Positions 1 through 11,040 of a stretch of 64,000 bases of DNA are shown here, piece after piece. Origin of the DNA: Bombyx mori (taxonomy: Eukaryota; Arthropoda; Insecta; Lepidoptera; Bombycidae). The DNA lies in assembly GCF_030269925.1 (NCBI RefSeq), contig NC_085121.1, positions 16,385,501 through 16,449,500 of the forward strand. The letters are read 5' to 3'. The notes beneath the pieces are model-generated. The model was not told the DNA's origin. It saw only the letters and a program-made list of their open reading frames with translations, and did not search any database. The translations under genes and the position numbers were made by a program. Each line of letters begins with the position of its first letter. Within the stretch, counting starts at the first letter, position 1.

Positions 1-602
1 TATTTCCTCAGAAAAATTGGCCCTAAAACTAAGACGGTATCAAGGGTAGAGTTACAACAACTTAATAAGAGTACAGCTACGATGTAGATTATAATGCCCT
101 CAATTCTATGTTTACTTGAAACCTCTATTATTCTATTATAGAAACATCTGTATTCTATTTTTCTTAAATATCATTGCTTGGAATGAGTTCGACTAGTACA
201 TAGAATAAAAACTAGAAAGAGAGAGACTACTAAGTCAGTAATTGATAATTTGCATAAATAGAAAAAAAAAATATAATCAGATATATAAACCTGCATTAAG
301 CTTTACAGACCTCGTGTTAGATACAGAAACAGGTAAGCACATATTATAATCTTCATTATCTTCTTTCACTAACTGTTTTCTAACTAATTACAAAACACTC
401 GCTGCATCCACTCAGTGCAAAGTGAAATGCGTTACAAATTCGAAACAACAGCATTGTTGAAGCATCCTGTTTAAAAATTTTCATCGGATGAAAATGTTTG
501 TACGTTTGTTTAAAATGCTATGCGTGTGAAATCTCTTGGATAGCTTGACCAAATTAATAAACGTTTGTGAATGATTGTACAATACCAAATGCGTATAAAC
601 TA
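1..602. other. AT-rich, no feature recognised
   Basis: AT-rich sequence with stop codons in all frames. I see no repeat family, RNA gene or coding region that I can name. Confidence 0.5.
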
Positions 603-712
603 TTTTTTATTGCTTAGACGGGTGGACGAGCTCACGGCCCATCAGGTGTTAAGTGGTTACCGGAGCTCGTAAACATCTACGAGTATAATGTAAATGCCGC
701 CATACACTTTGA
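603..712 (-). repeat. Bm1-type SINE, 3' fragment
   Basis: Minus-strand copy of the 3' part of the dominant SINE of this window. On the plus strand it starts with the diagnostic ATTGCTTAG tail complement followed by the GGACGAGCTCACGGCCCA block. It is cut off after about 105 bp, right where a plus-strand full-length SINE begins, so the two lie head to tail in opposite orientation. Confidence 0.85.
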
Positions 713-1150
713 AGTCGTCGTAGCCTAAAGGATAAGACGTCCGGTGCATTCGTGTTGAGCGATGCACTGCTATTCGAATCTCAGGCGGGTACCAATTTTC
801 CTAATGAAATACGTACTCAACAAATGTTCACGATTCACTTCCACGGTGAAGGAATCACATCGTGTAATAAAAATCAAACCCGCAAAATTATAAATTGCTT
901 AATTACTGGTAGCAGAGCTGAGTCTGCGCGGGTAGGTACCACAACCCTGCCTATTTCTGCCGTGAAGCAGTAATGCGTTTCGGTTTAAAGGGTGGGGCAG
1001 CCGTTGTAACTATACTGAGACCTTAGAATTTATATCTCAAGGTGGGTGGCGCATTTACGGTTGTAGATGTCTTTGATCTCCCGTAACCAATTAACACCAG
1101 GTGAGCTGTGAGCTCGTTCACCCATCTAAGCAATAAAATAAAATAAAAAA
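713..1150 (+). repeat. Bm1-type SINE, full length with tRNA-like head
   Basis: About 435 bp SINE. The tRNA-like head carries an A-box-like stretch near 721-736 (TAGCCTAAAGGATAAG) and a B-box-like TATTCGAATC near 771-780, the internal promoter of RNA polymerase III. The body follows with the blocks seen in all other copies (AGCAGTAATGCGTTTCGG, TCTCAAGGTGGGTGGCGC), and it ends in CTAAGCAATAAAATAAAA. The short open frame through it is not a gene. The family is well known from Bombyx; the name Bm1 is from memory. Confidence 0.85.
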
Positions 1151-1151
1151 T

Positions 1152-1392
1152 ATGAGTTCCAAAGTCACAGATTTTACAGTACAACGGCTGCCCTAACCTT
1201 CAAATCGAAACACATTACTGCTTCACGGCAGAAATAGACAGGATGGTGGCACCTACCCGTGCGGACTCACAAGACGTTCTACCGGCAGTAATTACGCAAA
1301 TTATAATATTTCAGGTTTATTTTTGTTCACACGATGTTATTCCTTCACCGTGGAAGTCAATTGTAAACATTTGTTAAGTACAAGTACGTAAC
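1152..1392 (-). repeat. Bm1-type SINE, internal part
   Basis: Minus-strand SINE segment. It contains CATTACTGCTTCACGGCAG and the TTATTCCTTCACCGTGGAA block that belongs to the part between tRNA-like head and body. It lacks the 3' ATTGCTTAG end and the tRNA-like head, and is clearly diverged. Confidence 0.8.
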
Positions 1393-1424
1393 TACCTGTG
1401 CACATTTGCCTATTTATTACTGTT

Positions 1425-1510
1425 TATTTATTATTATTATTATTATTTATTCTTTATTTGTACACACAGTTAATATAATACAGATTGCGATAAGATATAA
1501 ATAAGAGCAA
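1425..1510 (-). repeat. LINE 3'-end-like repeat with (TTA)n tail
   Basis: Read on the minus strand, TTATATCTTATCGCAATC followed by GTGTGTACAAATAAAGAATAAA and a (TAA)n run matches a second copy at 52375-52490 on the plus strand. The microsatellite tail and the shared sequence just before it suggest the 3' end of a LINE. A minus-strand open frame at 1547-1777 just upstream may be its C-terminal coding remnant, but I recognise no motif in it. Confidence 0.5.
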
Positions 1511-1823
1511 TAAAAATTAGTCGTCTTCACTCTGTTCGGTACCTAATCATAAGTCCTTTCGTATACTTCTAAATCCAAGATTAAGTCTGAAATATGACGA
1601 CAGGAATAGTGAATAGTATGAAATAATGTCCTGACAAACAAAAGAAAGTCCTCCGTCATATTCATCTTTTGGGATTCTGTCGTAAAAGTTAATGACATCG
1701 ACGAACGCTTTTGTACACGTTTTTGGGTTATATCGTTCAGGATATCCTAAATCTAGTTCCGTAGTATTTGGAAACACAGCGATATTTAGTTAGGATGAAA
1801 GCGCGTAGTTTTGACAGAATATA

Positions 1824-2526
1824 CCTAGTCAGGTCATAAATTCTGTCACATGTTTAATGTAAAATAATTGAAACAAGTTTATTCATTATGTAACCATTCA
1901 TATACCAAAATGAACTTAACAAAACATTTTTTCATCCGAAAAAAGAATTTCCCGATATTTTTTTCCCGCGTACCGCTTCAACAAAGCGCGGCATCTCTTC
2001 AGTCTCAGGTCCATTAGACGAGCATTCAAACGATGTCCTGTTTTTCTTCGATATGCCCGAAGCCCTAAGTCTTCATTTAACACCTTTTCACCGTGGTTCT
2101 GCTTAACCCCATCTGAAGGGCCAACAGTTTCTGCTTACGTTTGGAATTTCTTTGAATTCGCGCCTTCACAGCTTTTATCACTGCTGGAGTCCTAACAGAC
2201 CGAGGGCGACCACTTCTTGACCTGTCATCTACACTAGAGTCTTCATTGTATCGTTTGATGGTACGATAAACGAATCTTTTGGTTATATTAAAATTTTTCA
2301 GTATGTTAAAAATTTTAATTCGCGCGTAACCGCAACGATGCAACGCTATAACTGCAACACGGTCTTCTTTAAGCGTCCACTCCATATTTAAAAATGAGTA
2401 AAATTCTAAAAGTATACATTTTTATTTTCATGAACAATTCGAAATTCGAATTCAATAAACTTTTTTGGGGCCAGCATTCTAAAAGAAAAGTTTTTACTGT
2501 GTGACAATACTTATGACCTGACTAGG
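1824..2526 (-). mobile_element. Tc1/mariner element, internally deleted
   Basis: A 703 bp element bounded by 27 bp terminal inverted repeats, 1824-1850 and 2500-2526, that differ at about three positions (outer part CCTAGTCAGGTCATAA), each flanked by TA, the target duplication of the Tc1/mariner superfamily. It encodes a decayed transposase on the minus strand. Tc1/mariner elements cut and paste through a DDE/D transposase; this copy is far below the usual 1.3 kb and cannot encode a whole enzyme. Confidence 0.9.
1890..2385 (-). pseudogene. mariner-like transposase, N-terminal part, broken
   Basis: The first 102 codons (2385 down to 2077) encode two helix-turn-helix-like regions joined by a basic GRPRSVR linker (the GRPR-type motif), which bind the terminal repeats in this family. 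The frame stops right after TVKRC; the homologous reading resumes in another frame with LNEDLGLRAYRRKTGHR and reaches FSDEKMF, the first catalytic Asp region, then meets a stop. The remaining catalytic domain is deleted. So: one frameshift, then a large 3' deletion. Confidence 0.85.
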
Positions 2527-3130
2527 TAATATAAGCTTCAAAACACGGGAATACACTGCTATGAATTATTAAATATTGTATCTCCAGACGGGTTAGCCAC
2601 AACCATATTGCTTGTTATTGCGGGTAGTGATTAGTGCTTTGGTTTGGTTCCTTAATTAAATTTATAGAATTAAGCCTGCGACATTCCAAGATGGGTGCTA
2701 CAATTCACTTTTCGGCATTATGTGCTTCGATAACCGCTTAAGACAAGTCGGGCTTCAAATATTTATTAACGTTTTTCATATGAATAGATTTCGAAGCATC
2801 AATAAAATAAATAAAAAAGGTATTATAGGTTTATAGATATTCTTTTCATGAACCAAATTGACTTGCTACGTAAAATAGGATAAATATTTATGTTTGGTTT
2901 TCAGATAATTGGAAGCTCTTTTATTATTCAACGAAAACATGACGGAGCAAACATCATTATGTAAATTATAATATTGTTATAATAAATAAAGTTGCTAGTA
3001 AGCTAGACGTGGGCTAATAAATACAAAACAAGTCTGAATATAATGGTTTTTCATCGAGTGATTATAAAGTTTATTTTCGCTCAGATGATTTTGTAAATTT
3101 TAAGGTTTCTGGCAAATTTCGCCTACCTAT
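2527..3130. other. AT-rich, no feature recognised
   Basis: Stop-rich AT sequence after the mariner element. Nothing named here. Confidence 0.5.
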
Positions 3131-3132
3131 TG

Positions 3133-3222
3133 GTAATAGCCTCAAGGGGTTCTACTAGCTTTGCCGAATGAGTAGGCGAGCTCACGGGGCTCAGTCTGAG
3201 ATACTTTAGAACGAGTGATGTT
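3133..3222 (-). repeat. LINE 3'-UTR fragment, degenerate
   Basis: TAGCCTCAAGGGG near the start and AGGCGAGCTCACGGG further on resemble the minus-strand LINE 3' end at 12830-12990. Strongly diverged, short, no coding part. Confidence 0.4.
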
Positions 3223-3237
3223 TAAGAGATTCGAATA

Positions 3238-3433
3238 TTTTATTTATTGCTTAGATCGATGGACGAGCTAGTCCTCCTGGTTGTTGAGTGGTTACTGTAA
3301 CCCATGGACATCTGCAGCGTAAATGCGCCACCCACCTTGAGATATAAGTTCTAAGGTCTCAGTATAGTTACAACGGCTGCCCAACCCTTCAAATAGAAAC
3401 GCATTACTATTTCACGGCAGAAATAGGCAGGAG
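3238..3433 (-). repeat. Bm1-type SINE, 3' half
   Basis: Minus-strand SINE body with ATTGCTTAG, CGCCACCCACCTTGAGATA and CATTACTATTTCACGGCAG. It stops inside the body at GGCAGGAG, before the ACTGGTGGTAGGACC boundary. Confidence 0.85.
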
Positions 3434-3435
3434 AA

Positions 3436-4985
3436 ATCGAATATCGATATTTCCTACTAGTGGTTATTAGTGATGCGACCAGCAGTCCCATAGTAGCAGC
3501 ATCTATTGCTGCTATGTGATTGATAGAATAGGACAGCCTAGACACGCTCATATTATGCTCACTGACTATCATAATATCAAAGTACAAAACACTAACGTAA
3601 TAATCTAAGTATATCTCTTTGTTAATTTAGAAATCGACAATGCGAGTTCCTTGAACCCTAAGATTTAGCAGCTGACTATTTTCTGAAGTTTGCAGCATCA
3701 GATTAGCTTTAACAACTGCTCGCTGATGTGTTCCTAAAATGGACGTTCATCCAGAGATCAAGTGTTATTTTATAAAAATAGCCTGTTCTGAATAATATTT
3801 TTAAATAATTTATAATTTATAAATAAATACACAATGTTTCATCAATATTGACGTAAATGTTAGTATAATCGAAATAATGTGTACTTATTTATGTAAATGA
3901 CATATTGTTGTTCCCGGAATCATTTGAACCACAAACATTTGCTTAACGTTTGCAAACCATTTATAATTAGGGCATGAAGTATGTTTTCAAATATCATTTT
4001 ACGTGATTTTGGTATTGTATTTCTAGCAAACTTGGTATAAATGAATTCATTAAACATTCTAAATTAAATAATAACACTTTTTCAGATTTTGTGGTTGTTG
4101 GGAACACACATTATATAAGTATATAATTTCAGGGACCATCATTAACCTGAACGTTTGTGTTACTTGCCAAGAATGCGTAATTTTGTGTTAATGTGTAACT
4201 TTTGTGTTCTAATTGACTTTATTGTATTGTCAATGAGTTTCGTTGAGAAATACTCGTCAAACCTTTTCAATTATTCTTCTGATAATCTACGAAGTACCTG
4301 CATGTAAATGAAACGGCTTAGAGAAAAAATTCTTGTGTTTAAACAAAACAAACAAACAAACTAAACAAAAATTTCACTGTTTCTGCTAATTTCAACCAAT
4401 TCATTTATTAATGAATACAAAAGAAGAGAATTTAATTCACTGAATTGTTACAATAGTCATTCCGGTAACGGACCTAAAGCCTTATTGCCTGAACCAAGAA
4501 TCACGCAGCGGACCCCATATCTTCAGAAATAGCCAGTTGCAGTGGATGCACCTAATGAGCCTTCCTTCATAAATCATTTTAAAAAGCGTGCCCGCCCAAA
4601 ATTTACTCTCGTATATACACCCCACACATGAACTCGTCGTAACATTTGCATACAAAGTGACCACACGGAAGGGATAGGGTATTTTTCACGCGCGAATAAT
4701 GCACGCTAAATATTTTAACGGGTGTCCTTCCATGAGAAATAGTGTCGATTTATCATTATTTATACACATTCTCAGCGTATTGTGTTTGTATATGCCTTTT
4801 TTCGGGTCATTTATTTTATCTTTCGCGGTGCCAGATATCGGAGTATTACGATTTTTTATTGTGTCTTTTTTTGTGGAAGTCTTTTCGGGTGTAGGTAAGT
4901 TGAAATTCTGGAATGAACTCGATTGTTCTAAGTCTCTTCTGTCAACTAGCTAGAAATAACTATTTAAATTACTTGTATAGACAAT
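3436..4985. other. unassigned AT-rich stretch
   Basis: No repeat family recognised. One 84-codon open frame (4699-4953, plus) is hydrophobic and T-rich; it shows no homology I know and no supporting context, so I do not call it a gene. The stretch near 4335-4370 is a (AAAC)n-like low-complexity run. Confidence 0.4.
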
Positions 4986-4987
4986 AA

Positions 4988-5190
4988 CTGTTTTTTTTTG
5001 CTTAGATAGTTGGACGAGATCATAGCCCACCTGGTGTTGTGGTTATTGGAACCCATAGACATCTAAAATGTAAATGCCAAATAAAACGGCTGCCCCACCC
5101 TTCAAACCGGCACCTGCTTCAGGGCAGAAACAGGCGGTGTGGTGGTATCCACCCGTGCGGACTCCCAAGAGCTCCTACCACCAGTTGACA
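4988..5190 (-). repeat. Bm1-type SINE, short form with internal deletions
   Basis: Minus-strand SINE body from TTGCTTAGAT to the common short-form boundary CCTACCACCAGT. The middle block (CCACCCACCTTGAGATATAAG) is missing, so this copy carries an internal deletion. Confidence 0.8.
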
Positions 5191-5636
5191 ATATCTTAAT
5201 GCTTGTTTTTTCAGTATAATTGAAATAGATGCACGTCTCAGTATTGTTTGCCCTTGTGTTGGATTATAAGTTCCAAGCTTCATGCACACTACGAGTATTA
5301 AACGCATAAAAATTAAGAACATCTGTTGGTTTGACAGTGTCCAACTTTGTAGACAAGCGCCGGTTTGCCGGTAACTGCTGCGAATAATGGCTTAACGTTT
5401 AGTTAGTGGAGTTTGTGAGGTGATCCTATAAAAAATACAATGTATGGGCCATAACGGCCTGCCCTGAAAATCAAATTTTAGAGCAATAGTCTGAATTGGC
5501 TTACATTTTTACGACCAACCGCCTGTGTAACTTCAACCCTTCTCGGGAATCGTGCCATTAAATTATTTGGCACAAATCACACACGCTGCTCTAGCTAATA
5601 ACTCAAAATAATGTATATATATAACTCAATAATATT
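5191..5636. other. no feature recognised
   Basis: Spacer between two SINE copies. It holds a minus-strand open frame (5119-5322) that overlaps SINE sequence and is a chance frame. Confidence 0.4.
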
Positions 5637-5879
5637 GGTGGTAGGACTTCTTGTGTGTCCGCGCGGGTAGGTACCACCACCCTGCCTATTCCTGCCTTAA
5701 AGCAGTAATGCGTTTAGGTTTGAAGGGTAGGGCAGCCGTTGTAACTATACTTGAGACCTTAGCACTTATATCTCAAGGTGGGTGGCGCATTTACGTTGTA
5801 GATGTCTATGGGCTCCAGTAACTACTTAACACCGTGTGAGCTGTGAGCTCGTCCACCCATATAAGTAATAAAAAAAATA
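5637..5879 (+). repeat. Bm1-type SINE, short form
   Basis: Starts at GGTGGTAGGACTTCTTGTG, the boundary used by many copies in this window, and runs to the poly(A)-rich end after ATATAAGTAATAAAAA. All body blocks are present; no tRNA-like head. Confidence 0.9.
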
Positions 5880-6271
5880 CCTTTGCTATGGAAATCAGAA
5901 GTCTCCGATCTATCAATCGATAAACATACTAATATACTTTTAAATAGTTACATAAATGGATGTGAAGCACCCAGACACAGAGCAAACAAATCTATTCGCC
6001 TCATGAATGTTTCCCTGAAATGAGGATCGAATGTAGAATCCTTAGCTTAGCAGTCAGGGCGCTAATTCTTGCCTATATGGATACAATCATCATAATCGTA
6101 GTAACCGATAAGGAGGTGTGTAAATAGTAAAGTACGACTCATCAAAAATTTGTTGTTTATTGCAGCCCGTCAACATAACGATTTTAAAGACATATATATA
6201 ATATTATGTATACAGGAAAAAACAGTGATAGCGACATTTGCATTTCAAACGCCTTAGAAAATTAAATTTTA

Positions 6272-6695
6272 CTAGTGGTCCCGCAGTAGTCGAAATTCGA
6301 CTATAATTAATTTTAATTGTAAGTTTGTACACCATTATGATTGTATTTTATACTTCTATAATCACAAATTTCGCCAAGACTACACTATAAAAAATATTAA
6401 CAAAGGCAAACAATATTTAATTCATCTATTCTCAATTTGACAACAGACGCCAAGAACAAAAGTTTGACAATAAATAGTATGCATGCGTGTGTGCGTCAAA
6501 TACATGGTATGTAGTGTGTGTAATGTTTTCTTTATTGATTTAATGTATCTTTTATGCATTATTTAAAAAAAAATATTAGCATTGTGCACTTCTTCTCTAT
6601 ATTCTCTATAAGTGTGGAAAATTTCATAATCCTCCGTCCGCACAATTTTCGTAAAAAGGGATACAAAGTTTTTGCTTTACGTATTAATATATAGA
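6272..6695 (-). mobile_element. non-autonomous Helitron, family H1
   Basis: In its own orientation (minus strand) it begins TCTATATATTAATACG and ends CTAG, preceded by an 8 bp stem hairpin TAGTCGAA-A-TTCGACTA that lies 11 nt from the end. It sits between A and T. TC start, hairpin plus CTRR end, AT target and absence of target duplication are the hallmarks of Helitrons, which move by rolling-circle replication with a Rep/helicase. No coding capacity, so it relies on an enzyme from elsewhere. About 425 bp. Confidence 0.85.
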
Positions 6696-7037
6696 TTTTA
6701 AAAAATGTCAAAAAAAAGTCAATATCACTCAGAAGATCGGAAATTAAAATTCTGAAATTAATGAAACTATTAATTGTTCTAATTGTAACTTAAAGAGCTC
6801 AATATGGCAGTAATAGTTTAGGTAGAAGGCGTAGCTTTCTAAGCATTGTAGGTTAGTATTATGTGGTCCACTGATGTGAGCTTATGCCGGTGGAAAATCG
6901 CTGCAACGGATTAAGTCACTTTCCAATACAGAGTCTTGTAATCATTATTAAAAACACATTTTAAATCTCTTATACGGTCATTTAATAATTTCGTCACCCA
7001 CTGCTTTGGTTATTTGCTTTTGTTGGTATTTTTGTTT

Positions 7038-7235
7038 GGACTGTGGCGGTAGACATCATACAACGAAGATGTTTGACAGATGCCTGAATCTCGCTTACGA
7101 CATTTTCAAGATAAGCTTGCATATATACAAGTTCCGAACAACAACATTCGGACCGTCGGTCTACCGAGCAATATCACCCGTTTGGAGGAAGATCTTCGTC
7201 GTTATGCCCACAGGACTAAGACCTTGTTGTCTAAG
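7038..7235 (+). pseudogene. duplicated protein-coding-like fragment, copy A
   Basis: From TGTGGCGGTAG onward this stretch matches 27620-27757. Over the best 80 bases four substitutions separate the copies; three are synonymous in the frame that reads KLAYIQVPNNNIRTVGLPSN. Here that frame continues as ITRLEEDLRRYAHRTKTLLSK, then CTAAG/GTAATT, which looks like a splice donor. Relative to the other copy there is a 2-base length difference just upstream of CAAGATAAG, so the frame is broken. I do not recognise the protein. It could be a host gene fragment carried by duplication, or part of an unknown transposon. Confidence 0.45.
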
Positions 7236-7402
7236 GTAATTTTGTTTTTTTTTCTTTCTAAAAAACATACATAATCAACATAGCAGCGATATGACATCAA
7301 AGGAAATGAACAGGAAGGCTCATGACCTCCTCTATCTTTTATATGCTTAGTTCGCATACGGGTGAATGACCTCATGATCGTGGTGTAAAATTAATATCGG
7401 AG

Positions 7403-7490
7403 CCTATAGACATACTGGTGGTAGGACCTCTTGTGAGTCCGCACGGGTAGGTACCACCACCCCGCCTATTTCTACTGTAAAATAATAATA
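7403..7490 (+). repeat. Bm1-type SINE, 5' part of short form
   Basis: ACTGGTGGTAGGACCTCTTG through CACCCCGCCTATTTCTACTG is recognisable; the sequence then degrades (some later blocks up to about 7620 may be scrambled remains of the same body). Confidence 0.75.
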
Positions 7491-8307
7491 AAACATTATG
7501 ACCAAAATTCCGCCCCACACCTTTAGATATGAGGTCCCAGCATCAATTGTATTGCATAATGGTCACTTTTGAAACAAGAATGCGTTTGGGCTCCCAGAGA
7601 CGCGTAAATACCGATTGGAAGTAAGCTAGTACCATACTTAGAGAAAAGTTTCCTTCATTTCCCGTTGATTCTTTTAGTCGCCCTTTATAAAAACCACCGA
7701 AAGAGATGGAATAACGCTATTTTAAGCCACCAAACAGCTGATTACCAAACTTCGTTTCAATGGAGTTTTAGAACGACAAACCTTTGGTAATGTATCCTAC
7801 CCTCAAAACACGAAAAATTATATTTTTCGACACAAAGAACCCGTAAGCCGAACATGTTGATTTCCGTCCTATGTAACACTGCAATACACACGTCCTGTAT
7901 CTGTAATGTCGCATTACGATACAGTGTAATGAGCAGCCGCTAAGCTTGACCGCCGTCATTGCACACGACCACCCATCAAGTTACATAACGTCACGTAAAG
8001 CTTCATTGCACATTTGTTTACACATGGATTTTCCAGAGGTTCTTACGATATGGTAGTAATGCACGATCTTCTAAAGTAGGTACTTGTTGGTCGATTACTG
8101 GTGCAATCAGTTCCTTTGTCAAATATATTTGGTGTATGTATGTTATCGGTACAATCCAACATAATATAATCCTGCTAAAGTGACAATTAACAAACAAAAT
8201 GGAGCGCGTGCAACTTCGTGCACGTGAAAGAAGTGAAACTTCTTTTGCGGTATGCAGTATTGCGGTTTTCTTCCTTTTTCATCCTTAAATCAATTTTTTC
8301 ATGTATT
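7491..8307. other. no feature recognised
   Basis: Apart from possible scrambled SINE remains up to about 7620, nothing that I can support. Confidence 0.4.
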
Positions 8308-8449
8308 ATTTTTTTATTATTGCTTAGGTGGGTGGACGAGCTCACGGCCCACCAGGTGTTAAGCGGTTACCGGAGCCCATAAACATCTACAGCGTAAATG
8401 CCGCCACCTACCTTGCGATATATGTTCTAAGGTCTCAGTATAGTTACAG
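8308..8449 (-). repeat. Bm1-type SINE, 3' fragment
   Basis: Minus-strand 3' end with TTATTGCTTAGGTGGGTGG, ending at CTCAGTATAGTTACAG inside the body. Confidence 0.85.
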
Positions 8450-8706
8450 TAATAGGGAATACCGTGTATAAGAGAAACGACCTAGCTCATTTTGTCCTTA
8501 CCCTGTCACCACGGTCGAGTGGTTCGCGAGACGCTCTATCTATTTTCTCACTCTCGCTTTTCCTAAATTGTATCTTTTCTTTCTAGCCGTAACGATTCTG
8601 TCGCGAGTTAAATTTTAAAGTTTCACTTCAATAAAACAATAGTATAGTATAAGGCTCAGATCCTTCAGTATGGAGAACATTATGTTAAGTACATATTTCA
8701 TTGGAA

Positions 8707-8810
8707 ACATTAGCACCTGCCTGGGGGATTCGAACACTGGCATAAAAGCATTTATTGATACGAATGCACCGAGCATCTTAACTTTTGGGCCACGACGTCC
8801 TCAACAATCT
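8707..8810 (-). repeat. tRNA-like SINE head, solitary
   Basis: On the minus strand it reads as a tRNA-like head: an A-box-like TGGCCCAAAAGTTAAG and a B-box-like GTGTTCGAATCCCC about 45 bases apart. It resembles the head of the full-length Bm1-type SINEs but is diverged and is not followed by the SINE body. Confidence 0.6.
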
Positions 8811-9700
8811 CGTAACAAGTGTGAAAATACATGAACACGCAGTATTTCCTATTTTACTTTTGACGTGACAACGTCTTAAAATTTGATGAAACCGGCTGCA
8901 CACACGAAAAACATGACTCATGCGGCGTTACCTAGCACTGAGGCGTACATGTTTTCGTCAAGTATGAAGTTCAGTGAAAAGTGAATATGGTGTCAATTCC
9001 CTCAATATTTTCTTATGACGTTGTCAACTATCGTTAGTAAACCGACTTTACAGACAACCGATTTTTTTTGTTGTAGTTTAATTTGCTACCAAAATGGGAG
9101 ACGCCACGTAAACTTTCAAAATTCATTTCCCAACATCCCTCTCCCTCGACGTTCTAAAATTCAAATTCGCCACCCGCCGTTCGGCTTTCGAAAATGCTTT
9201 TTTTCTTTTGTGTGTGTGTGTTTTTTTAATTCCGCAGTTCTGTTTCACAGTTTCGCCACTGTTTAGGCTTTATCCGGCGAATACACTGTTCCCCCATTCA
9301 GTCAAGCTTTTTGTCCTTATTTTCCGACAGACGCGTCCTCAGAAAATAATAAATATGTACTTGCTAAACTTTTTTTGCAGTCATTTATTTTTACAGATTT
9401 TGATACGTTTGCATTTTCGCCGTCCATTGATATTGATTGATTTTGGAATAAATAAAATGATAGCCATTTAAGTCGTATTTAATTGTACTTAATTTAGTGA
9501 TTTATTGATTCTTAGATTTTGCTAACAGTAGGTTCAAAAATCTTTAAAATGGGCTCAAAATTTACATAATACGCATCTCTAGAGATAGCTAATAATACAC
9601 TCATACTTAAAAAATATAAAAATAAAATTTTGATTTGCAATCTGTACAGTCATTCAAGTGGAATGTTCGATAGTCCTATATTAATAGTTATTTATTATAT
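8811..9700. other. T-rich stretch, no feature recognised
   Basis: Open frames at 9015-9266 and 9208-9471 are T-rich, low-complexity translations without recognisable motifs. I see no repeat family. Confidence 0.4.
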
Positions 9701-9973
9701 TATTACTCTAATTTCTCTATAACAAATGTGAAAACGCATTCAGTATTTGATACGAGTAACAGTGTAGTCTTAAATTGTAAATTGTATGAGCCACGTTCGT
9801 TTGCTGTGAACGATTCATTACATTTCCTAGAAATATTTGAATTGGCAAAAATTCTGAGCGCATCTGTCGTACTAAATAAATATCGATAACCGAAACGTGA
9901 TCGAAATCCTTGGGTCTTTATCGATTTAAAATATGTCAATTGAATTATATCTGAATTAATTTGCATTCAGTAC

Positions 9974-10237
9974 CTATCTAGTGCGTTCCGTGAACCGTTG
10001 GAGTCGATCGGCCGTGAAGCGCTTCTCGTGACTTAGTTGGCGTATCAATTGAATTGAATCAAAGCCGTCGCTTGGGATAATATGTACGTGTAGTGAAATA
10101 TTGATGGGATTTCCTTTTCCTAATTTCGATCCTAGTTCTCTTTCCACTTCACCTATTGATGCTCCAAGAGGAAACAACGGGTGTGCGAGAATAAGAATAA
10201 TTGTAAATAGACATGCTTTAACAAAAACCGACTTCAA
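9974..10237 (-). CDS. small open frame with signal-peptide-like start, unknown
   Basis: An 87-codon frame. Its first codons lie in a dispersed repeat also present at 40299-40655. Residues 5-27 (FVKACLFTIILILAHPLFPL...) are hydrophobic, like a signal peptide or membrane anchor; the rest is polar with charged residues and ends RFTERTR. I recognise no domain. The overlap with a repeat and the lack of context argue for chance or a relic; listed because the composition changes from the surrounding AT-rich noise. Confidence 0.2.
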   Translation of the reverse strand: MKSVFVKACLFTIILILAHPLFPLGASIGEVERELGSKLGKGNPINISLHVHIIPSDGFDSIQLIRQLSHEKRFTADRLQRFTERTR

Positions 10238-10564
10238 ATAGAAAAAAAAGGATATTCCAAAACAAATTATTATACACTAAAAACAATAATCATCGCAATC
10301 GGTTGGCGTGATATTGAGTTATAAAGTTATTCATCTATATTTGTCGCGCACGGACTTAATGCAAATTTAAGACTTATATGGTTTTCTCATGGATACCATT
10401 ATCAGAACTGGACTAAATTGAAATGGGACCACACGGGAAGCGTCAGCTCTCTAATAAAAAAGAATGATCAAAATCGATTCACCCAGTCAAAAGTTATGAG
10501 GTAACAAACATAAAACAATATACAGTCGAATTGAGAACCTCCTCCTTTTTGGAAGTCAGCTAAG
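10182..10564 (-). repeat. dispersed repeat R5 with GACTTC ends, copy 1
   Basis: About 380 bp element that aligns in reverse orientation with 40299-40655. Shared blocks include GGTTTTCTCATGGATACCAT, TCAAAATCGATTCACCCAG and ATTTGCATTAA-type sequence. The ends carry an imperfect inverted motif, ACCGACTTC on one side and GGAAGTCAGCT on the other. No coding capacity. Looks like a MITE-type or other non-autonomous repeat common in Lepidoptera; superfamily not determined. Confidence 0.65.
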
Positions 10565-11040
10565 AAGTGCCAAATGTCAAGTCGCGAAGGCACCGTCAAA
10601 TCGCGATCAGTGTTGCCGTGGTGAAAACACAAACACCCACAGATTGATTTCGAACAATACCTGTAATAAAAGTAATCGTCACTTATGTACGTAACAACTA
10701 GACGCTCTAAACGTGAACGTATTTAGATAATGAAGTGAATTATGATTATATGAATGTATTCAAAGATGAAGTAACTTCGAAGAAAATACACGTACCATAT
10801 TCCATGTTACAAGTCACGTAGGTTATCTACGCGAAGCGCTGCTTTCACGTCAGTGAACATATTTATCTCGTAAATGCAACGTACACTGCGGATTGAAGTT
10901 TTAGTTTTGTAATTTTACTGTTTACTACTGGTTTTGAAGATAGTCACAGCTACTCATGAATATCAGGCACGCGCAAAGCTGGACGTTTCGCTGAGGAACT
11001 TTGAGACTAGAAGATTATACTAGAAGGGAACTAGAAGCTT
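10565..11040. other. no feature recognised
   Basis: Spacer of mixed composition without recognisable features. Confidence 0.4.

Noticed and set aside
4699..4953. 84-codon hydrophobic open frame as a membrane protein gene
   Set aside because: T-rich composition produces Phe/Leu/Val-rich frames by chance; no motif, no flanking gene structure.
7111..7235. an exon with acceptor at CATTTTCAAG and donor at CTAAG/GTAATT
   Set aside because: The similarity with 27620-27757 extends across the supposed acceptor, so no intron boundary exists there in the shared ancestor. The donor remains possible but unproven.
9015..9471. two overlapping T-rich open frames
   Set aside because: Low-complexity translations (Phe/Ser/Cys-rich) without motifs.
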